Source: Timema cristinae | Taxonomy: Eukaryota > Arthropoda > Insecta > Phasmatodea > Timematidae | DNA: 64,000 nucleotides | Direction of reading: 5' to 3' | NCBI GenBank assembly: GCA_039000515.1 | Contig: JBCFYV010011164.1 | Span: 41,647,352 to 41,711,351, forward strand | Shown: positions 57,862-64,000 of the stretch, piece after piece | Layout: every line of letters starts with the position of its first letter | Position numbering within the stretch: position 1 is the stretch's first letter | Program-made: the position numbers and the translations under genes | Notes under the pieces: generated by a model | Told to the model about the DNA's origin: nothing | Seen by the model: only the letters and a program-made list of their open reading frames with translations | Database searches by the model: none

Positions 57862-58813
57862 CAGTGGTTCCCAACCTTTTTCAGCTTGGTAGATTGTCAA
57901 ATCCTCTTTCACCTTATTTTATGACATTTTTAATAAAAAGAAAATTTAAAGGTGTTTTAGTTATTTCTTTATTTTATACCAAAATCAACGTAACACTGGC
58001 AGATTAATGGTGGAAAAAATTACTGAAGAATATCATGATGGTTGGCACTATTTTGTTTTTATCAGTTCCTAAATGTTGAGTCTATGTCTGACAAAGCACA
58101 CCACAAATTGCTTTACTTCAAGTCGACATCGCTGTTTAGTTTTTATAAAGTCAGAGTTAAAGATTCATGTGTGTTGCACATGCCCGCATTGGTAGCTTAG
58201 GGCAACGTTTTTTTCAAACTGGACTCCACCAGTTAGTTATCTCAGGTCATATGAGACATTTATATATCATTCTTGTTTTTGTTTTTTTTACACTTAAAAT
58301 ATCATTAGTAGTTAGGATTGCCAATTTTTTCAAATCTGACCAAAGAATATTTGCTAAAGGTGCAGCCATTACATATGAGATTTTCCACTTGTTGTATACT
58401 TTTATACTTGTAAACGTTAACCATCATTATTGAATGTTCATAATATTTGTTTAAAATATGCTATGAGGGCTCAAGCATATATTTTTTCTGGTACAAGGGT
58501 TCCTTTGGTCTAAAAAGTTAGGAAACCTCTGGTTTAGAGGGAGGGTAGAATGTAGAATTGGGGGACGAGAGGGGCGAATCTGAGGATTTAGAGCTTGGAA
58601 ATAAACATGTGCATGCACACTTTTGGTTAGTCACCATTACAACTGTTAGTTAGTGTTGCCAATACTACAATAAATTAATATCATAATTACTTTGGAAAAG
58701 TGATTTTAATAAAAAAATATCTTCAACTCCATATGATTTTTAACATTATTTCTTAATTGTTCCACATTCCCGGCACTGGAAGGGCTTCACACCCCCCAGA
58801 TTGGGAACTACTG
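57862..58813. mobile_element. hAT-like MITE, 952 bp
   Basis: Left end CAGTGGTTCCCAACC and right end, reversed, CAGTAGTTCCCAATC. Flanks CTCTATAT (57854-57861) and CTCAATAG (58814-58821) match at 6 of 8 positions. The short reading frames inside show no transposase motif. Confidence 0.8.
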
Positions 58814-59003
58814 CTCAATAGGGTTTTAAATATGGGTGGTAGTTATCAAAATGTTTTGATTACGAATGAGAACCATAATAAAAAACATAGGAAAACAATT
58901 GTTCAAAAAAGGCTCACAAATAACTGAATGGACTATGCACTTGTGAGTTGTTTTGTATCATGTAGATGCACTCTCATTACTGATAACTTATGTATTGTTA
59001 TAG

Positions 59004-59102
59004 GGTTTGCCAGGACCACTTGGACCCCTTGGACCAATAGGAGAGCCAGGATTTCCAGGATTCCCTGGGGATAAGGGAGCAGTCGGACCACCCGGCCGCC
59101 CT
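59004..59102 (+). CDS. FACIT collagen exon G: 11 Gly-X-Y triplets
   Basis: 99 bp (residues 258-290), phase 0, acceptor TTGTTATAG and donor CCT/GTACGT. Uninterrupted triplets GLP-GPL-GPL-GPI-GEP-GFP-GFP-GDK-GAV-GPP-GRP. Each exon starts with the Gly codon and is a multiple of 9 bp, the classic collagen exon rule. Y-position prolines are candidates for 4-hydroxylation, and the GDK lysine for hydroxylation. Confidence 0.97.
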
Positions 59103-59939
59103 GTACGTTACCAACCTCCCCACTAACCACCCGGTAACTCACCCCCCTTAAATACACAACACAACACAGCTTACACATCTACATGTTTTACAAAACCCTA
59201 AACACAGATCAGAACTCGATGACAAAAAACAAACGAAAATGTTGATACTTTCAGTTTGGTTAACAATTATTTGGCCTAAAACAGGGTTGATATGCACCTG
59301 GAAAAAAGAGCAAATTTGGTGTAGTTGGAGGAAAGTTGGGCAAAAATCAGGATAGTTTTAAAAAGTAATTTAAATTTTCAGAATTTTTTGACATAATATT
59401 CTTAATGCGATGTAGAAAGCACAGCATAGAGAAATCACATGAAATGAAGGTGTAGTTAAGAATTTACACAAAGGGCACTGACATAATGGTTTTTAATAAC
59501 GCTTGTGACAAGAATCTAATAGAAAACTATGAAAATAGTTAGATTTTTTTATTTATATCTTGCTTATAAATTACTGAGGAAGCAGATATTTCTTTGTTTG
59601 GAAAATCTAAGGAATTTCCAAGCTTCAAAAGTGAATCAACCCTATAAAAAGATTACTTTAGGAATATATAGTACCTACATATTTATTTAAGTGATTAACT
59701 AAATTCTCAAATTATTTTCTTAAAATTGTAACACTATAACTATAATTTCAACTCAATTGAATTTTAGTTTAAAAACACCAACAATTAATAAAAAAACTAT
59801 TCACCGTTTTATAATAAAAATATTCCTTATTACTATGATGGATGTATTTAGGTATTTTTTACTTCCTCCCCCAATTCCCCATTTGCTACTGGGCCTAAGA
59901 TGTTATACTTGCATTACATTTGGTTCCCCTTGATTTTGT

Positions 59940-60115
59940 GGTGTGGAGAGGGGGTTCTAGGTTAAAGTCCCATTAAAGTGCACTGAGGGGGGTTTCCACT
60001 TGTGATTTATCACTGTTGTTTCCCCATCCTTTTTATATTTATGCGGGTTTACCTTCTTCAAAACTATTTTATTCATCCTCACCTAGTAGATTAAGCCATT
60101 AACAAATAACCTTTT
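59940..60115 (+). repeat. Degenerate SINE family B
   Basis: GTGCACTGAGGGGGGTTTCC, TTATGCGGGTTTACCTTC, TTATTCATCCTCACC. The head and end motif are lost. Confidence 0.5.
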
Positions 60116-60303
60116 TGCTAAACATACTACTAAAAGTTTTTTCTAGATATTCCATTATATCATCATTTTATTTTAAATGTAAATGTTACTATGCATTCCA
60201 TTGGAAACATTAAGAATACCTACTAAAATATATTTATAGAACTAAAACTAGAAATTATTTTCTTTGTTATTTAATAGAAGTTTTCAAAACATCGCTAAAC
60301 TTC

Positions 60304-61197
60304 TGGGCCTGGATTCACTAACGAGAGCAAATAGTTGCAAGTTGCAAGTTTGAAAGATTGTATAAATCCTTTTCACTAAAAGAAGCAGGTGCAATCTGAG
60401 AGCAAAGTTGCACTTTTTATTTGCCAACACTCAAGAGTAGAGGCAACTATTAAATCATTATTGTTACTTCAATAATTTTAAGTTAACTGTACTCCAATTA
60501 ATTATAAATAAATTAAACTAAGATACGTTTGTCAAGCACAAAATTGGTTTCAATTTAGATAGTGGTAACAAAGCAATTACTTACCTTTTATTGTTGAATT
60601 TTTACATTCAAACAATGCAATGGCACTTCTTGCATTATTACAAAACATAATGTCAAACAAAATCACGAACTGTTTAACCTTTATCTAGAGCCAAAAAGGT
60701 TTGTATTCCTCCAAGTGCAAAAACATCACATCACTATATATGGTGGTTAGTATAGCTTTAAAATAAGTTTTAAAGTTTCTATAAATATTTAATTGATATA
60801 ACTTAAGCTTTAAACTAATAATATAAATAAATACTAATAATGTACTACCTAATATTGTTTTTGTAAAGCACCCAGAAACAGGCCGCTTTTAATTTTATTC
60901 TTAGTTTATAAGCAACATGTTTAGGAATATTTGTATTTGCTGTCATTTTCATTAGAGATTTAAAATAAAGTAATATTGACTTTGAAAGTACATCTTCACA
61001 AGGATTGGTCGAAAAGAGCGTAATGACGTTTATGGTGATGTCACCATAATCTTGCCACCAGTTTTCTCCTTGTTTAATGAATACGAAAATGGAGCAAATA
61101 ATAAGGCGTATCTTTGGTAGTATCTTGGGTGCAAAGTTGCGCCATTTCTAGACTTGCGCTGGAGTAGAATTGCACTCGTTAGTGAATCCAGGCCCTG
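60304..61197. mobile_element. TIR element with 21-bp perfect inverted ends
   Basis: The left end is CTGGGCCTGGATTCACTAAC followed by GAG. The right end, reversed, is CAGGGCCTGGATTCACTAAC followed by GAG. The 21 inner bases are identical. The subterminal DNA has GTTGCAAGTTGCAAG and, reversed, GCAACTTTGCACC-like phrases. No transposase and no convincing target duplication, so the superfamily is unresolved (894 bp). Confidence 0.85.
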
Positions 61198-61703
61198 AAT
61201 GACAAGATGATAAAACTTTCAAAATATATGTGAAGTTTTAAATATGTATGAAACGGTATGGATTGAACAAAAAATACCGTTTTTCCCATGTTTTAAAAAT
61301 CACTTTTCAAACATTTATTTTTAATAAAAATCTTTAGTAATAAATCAAATGACTATGTAGAAAATCATAAACCAAATCTATATTAATGTGATCTATAATA
61401 ATTGGAATTTAAAAGTAGTGATATCATACACCATCACTAACATGATTATTATGTTCACTGTTATTAATTCACTAATCTTCAAGGTTTGGTTGACTTGTAT
61501 GATTTTTACAATTTTGACTTGTTGACTGTATGATTTTTATAATTTGAAATGTTAGTATTATCTATGTTGAAATCCACAAATGTACAAATTATCAATAAAC
61601 CGCAAAAACACAACATAAGGAAGATCACCTTGTGGAATATTTTACAATATTTTTTTTATATATATAAGTGCACTACAATGAAAAATTTACTATATTTCAA
61701 AAG

Positions 61704-61811
61704 GGCTTACCTGGACCAAGAGGTGTATCTGGACAAAGAGGTTCTATAGGACCTGAGGGCCCTATTGGACCATCTGGACCACAAGGAACTCCAGGAACAA
61801 AAGGAGATACT
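61704..61811 (+). CDS. FACIT collagen exon H: 12 Gly-X-Y triplets
   Basis: 108 bp (residues 291-326), phase 0, donor ACT/GTAAGA. Triplets run GLP-GPR-GVS-GQR-GSI-GPE-GPI-GPS-GPQ-GTP-GTK-GDT without a break. The acceptor (TATATTTCAAAAG) has a poor pyrimidine tract for so short an exon, so occasional skipping would be possible and would keep the frame. Confidence 0.95.
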
Positions 61812-62886
61812 GTAAGATTATCTTCTCTATTAGATCTAAACTAAGAACAAGAATTGTCTCTGTTTACCTTAGCTCAATTGTAGTGTGTTTGCCCACTGAG
61901 CTAAGAGTCCTGGGTTTGATTCCAGGCATGGCCGAAAACTTATAAACTATGACAATATGGGTTTACCCTTTCACATCGATGAGTTGACGGCCAGGACTGT
62001 CCTAGTCTTAAGTTAGAAGATAAGGCATATGAAGCTGCAACAGGCCTAGCAAGCCGGTAGTGAAAATATAAGGCTTGAATAAAAACCGACCCAGTCTGGA
62101 AATAGTAATGGATGCAAAGTAAAATTGTCTCTGTGGATGAAAATATCCACTAAATATAATAAAACTGGTGCAAGGGATATGCAGTAATTTAATTATAGGC
62201 AAAGTTTCAATAAACAACTAAATAATCCTTATTAGAGGATATTTTAGCATTGCTTTTTATAACATGACATAACTTGGCCTAACCTTAAGTTAGATGTGTT
62301 TTAAAAAACAATATTTAAAATTAGTACTATTAAATAAAGGAGTGGCTCATGGGCTGTTGCCAGATAAATCTAGACTTAACAGTTCTACAGTAATAAATGC
62401 TTCACTATCCATTTGACTAGCCACAAACAAAATAATGTTATGAATACATGGATTTTTATTGACTTTAAAGGTCACATTTGCTACTAAATGAAAGGAAACT
62501 ATATTCACTAGTTCACTCATATGTAGCTTTTGCTTTCTTTGTCAACAACCCGCTATACACCCCTGATGATATTTTCATAGTTTTTCATTTTTTGCTTGCC
62601 ATGGTGAAGCGCTATCCCATGGACTAGGTGAGTCCTTACATCCTTAATCCTTAAAATATTGTAATACATATAGATATAAGAAATTGTTAGAGACCCTTGA
62701 AAGGATTGTGATTATACACACGTTAAGTTACAGAAGTGTGGGTGTTTGTACCATTTGACCTTAATAGTTTTGATTGTTTTGAGCTTTAAAAAATATTATG
62801 TCTAGTGTACATGTTGCAAAAGTAAATTCACAGCGGTGAAACGCTTTCCCATTGTTATCAACATTTTTTGGTATGTCACATTTCAG
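61812..62886 (+). other. Intron of the collagen gene, 1.1 kb
   Basis: Runs from GTAAGA to TGTCACATTTCAG. It contains one tRNA-like SINE. 62230-62880 has nothing recognised. Confidence 0.9.
61868..62215 (+). repeat. tRNA-derived SINE, separate family
   Basis: Head CCTTAGCTCAATTGTAGTG (A box) and CCTGGGTTTGATTCCAGGC (B box with a paired stem), the best tRNA-like fold apart from 54992. The body TGACGGCCAGGACTGTCC and CGACCCAGTCTGGAAATAG is not shared with families A-D. The tail limit is approximate. Confidence 0.65.
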
Positions 62887-63045
62887 GGGGAGTCCGGTTT
62901 ACCAGGGGAAAAAGGTGAACGAGGGGCAGATGGATATCCAGGTGTACCAGGTACTCCTGGTCAAATTGGACCTCCAGGCCTTCCAGCTGAGAGGACAGGA
63001 AATGGGACAAGCATCCCTGGACCCCCAGGGCCCACTGGGCTGCAA
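62887..63045 (+). CDS. FACIT collagen exon I: triplets with an imperfection
   Basis: 159 bp (residues 327-379), phase 0, acceptor CACATTTCAG and donor CAA/GTGAGA. It has eleven triplets from GES to GLP. Then comes an 11-residue non-triplet stretch [11 protein letters not shown] (residues 360-370) and three further triplets GPP-GPT-GLQ. The interruption contains an N-glycosylation sequon (N365-G-T). Short imperfections like this are common in FACITs and give a hinge. Length is not a multiple of 9 because of it. Overlapping frames on both strands (62852-63087) are shadows. Confidence 0.96.
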
Positions 63046-63842
63046 GTGAGACATATTACATTGTTTCTTGATCAACACCCTTAACACACCAGCTTGGCTT
63101 CAAGACTTAATCTAGGCCTAACACTTGAACTGATGAATAGAAAGCCACTATAATAAAATAAAAAATACATATTATTGGTTACAAATAGGTTCTCATTATG
63201 GTTCTCATTTTTTCCTCCCAGATCTTTCCTGCCACTTTGTTCATGACCATTTTCATTACCATTAGAAATATTAATGGTGAAATGTACTGCCCTGTTTCAC
63301 TCCATTTTTTATTTGGAACCACTCCGTCCTTCCACTCTCTATTTTAGCACAACTCTCGTTATCCTCTTACATGCTTTTCACTCTTATTATCACTCCTCTT
63401 TCCACTTCTGCTTCCTTCATTGCTCTCCAACCTTATTTCTTTCACACTATCACATGCTTTCTTCACATTCATAAATACCATTACAAGTCTTTCCCGTAGT
63501 CATATCTTCTTTCCATCAGCTGTTGTGTGGCAAAGATTAAGTATATTGTAGACCTCTGTTGCCTATATATGTGCTGTTCCTCTGAAAAAAAAATATATAT
63601 ACATAAAAAGAAATATATTTAAAAAAAATCAAAATATGACTATACATACATAATTATACTATTCACATTTCTTTTAAATTCTACTCTAATCATCCCTACC
63701 TCGTTAGTGCAATTAAAATGTGTATGGCCTGAATGGTTAGTAAGACATGGTGACAAGTTGAAGTTTTAAAAAACAGTATTTGGATATGGCAGTACAATAT
63801 TGGGGAGTGACATATCTGAATGGCTTTACGTTCTTCTTTCAG
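63046..63842 (+). other. Intron of the collagen gene, 0.8 kb
   Basis: Runs from GTGAGA to GTTCTTCTTTCAG. It is pyrimidine-rich at 63270-63500 and has a SINE B remnant near its end. Confidence 0.92.
63645..63755 (+). repeat. SINE family B 3' remnant
   Basis: AAATTCTACTCTAATCATCC and GCCTGAATGGTTAGTAAGAC match the family-B end. Only the last ~110 bp are present. Confidence 0.6.
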
Positions 63843-64000
63843 GGCATACCAGGACTAGAGGGGCCAGCCGGACCACGAGGACCCAAAGGGGATGATGGTG
63901 AGGCTGGGCCTCCTGGTAGAGATGGCAGTGATGGGGAGAGGGGTCTTAAAGGGGATCAGGGAGAGCCCGGCAATGATGGGGCTAGGGGCCCCCTTGGACC
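63843..64000 (+). CDS. FACIT collagen exon J: triplets, runs off the window
   Basis: At least 158 bp (residues 380-431 and on), phase 0 entry, acceptor TTCTTCTTTCAG. Uninterrupted triplets [24 protein letters not shown] and onward, with charged pairs (KGDD, RDGSD, ERGLKGD, EPGND) that stabilise the helix. No donor is reached by the window edge, so the exon and gene continue. The remaining COL/NC domains should lie beyond 64000. Confidence 0.96.

Larger units (their letters stand above)
55619..59003 (+). other. Intron of the collagen gene, 3.4 kb
   Basis: Runs from GTAAGT to TATTGTTATAG. It carries a hAT relic (55690-57132), repeat E debris near 57280-57480 and a hAT MITE (57862-58813). Confidence 0.9.
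59103..61703 (+). other. Intron of the collagen gene, 2.6 kb
   Basis: Runs from GTACGT to TATATTTCAAAAG. It contains SINE B debris (59940-60115) and a TIR element (60304-61197). The rest is AT-rich. Confidence 0.88.
13132..64000 (+). other. FACIT collagen gene, 5' part (span of identified exons)
   Basis: Ten coding exons joined by GT/AG introns encode about 431 residues: a TSPN/LamG domain (about residues 26-217), a Cys-rich linker (C215, C225, C242, C246), and then a triple helix starting at residue 249. Residue numbers count the codon split by the acceptor at 13131/13132 as residue 1. TSPN followed by collagen repeats is the FACIT architecture, and the CDPTRP..ETC..LP motif closing the domain points to the collagen IX branch. 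Such chains are secreted and decorate extracellular matrix. Introns are 13.1, 3.8, 6.2, 17.3, 1.4, 3.4, 2.6, 1.1 and 0.8 kb. The signal-peptide exon was not found upstream. No symbol is given because arthropod FACIT orthology is uncertain. Confidence 0.88.

Noticed and set aside
62852..63087. Second plus frame and minus frame over exon I
   Set aside because: Shadows of the Gly-X-Y frame; the splice-phase-consistent frame is the collagen one.

Overview
This is AT-rich eukaryotic nuclear DNA: spliced genes with GT/AG introns, many tRNA-derived SINEs, hAT, pogo and LINE relics, a solo LTR and several minisatellites. The animal is probably an arthropod, most likely an insect. A short run of CCTAA units (24665-24705) resembles the insect TTAGG telomere repeat, and the dispersed repeats look like those of hemipteran-type genomes. 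That placement is an inference; no species is claimed. There are no operons, CRISPR arrays or rRNA genes.

The only host gene I can support is the 5' part of a fibril-associated (FACIT, collagen IX-like) collagen gene on the + strand. Its coding exons are 13132-13345, 26439-26655, 30428-30598, 36750-36761 (a 12-nt microexon), 54090-54167, 55541-55618, 59004-59102, 61704-61811, 62887-63045 and 63843 to the window edge. All reading phases match across the junctions. The exons encode an almost complete thrombospondin N-terminal-like (TSPN/LamG) domain, a Cys-rich linker, and the first four collagenous (Gly-X-Y) exons. The exon carrying the signal peptide was not found, and the gene continues past base 64000.

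Layout. 1-1640: 29-bp minisatellite grading into a 56-bp dimeric array. 1860-3250: broken pogo/Tigger-like transposase. 3440-13000: SINE fragments, AT-rich DNA, old dispersed repeats, a 32-bp minisatellite, and a 216-bp foldback MITE split by a second MITE. 13132-26655: first two exons around a 13-kb intron with SINEs, a LINE fragment and a 1.6-kb dispersed repeat. 26745-36761: 40-bp and 51-bp minisatellites, a second copy of the foldback MITE, and a degenerate but structurally complete 2.8-kb hAT transposon with perfect 8-bp target-site duplications. 36762-54089: a 17-kb intron with a G-rich repeat array and its inverted copy, a ZBED/hAT transposase relic, two TIR or SINE clusters, and a solo LTR. 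54090-64000: the linker and collagenous exons, separated by short introns that still contain a SINE nested in a hAT MITE, a second hAT relic, and further TIR elements.

I see no new multi-gene system. The observations most worth testing are the 12-nt microexon, the nested insertions with readable target-site duplications (which give a relative chronology), the higher-order minisatellite, and the large inverted repeats that would fold in the collagen pre-mRNA.
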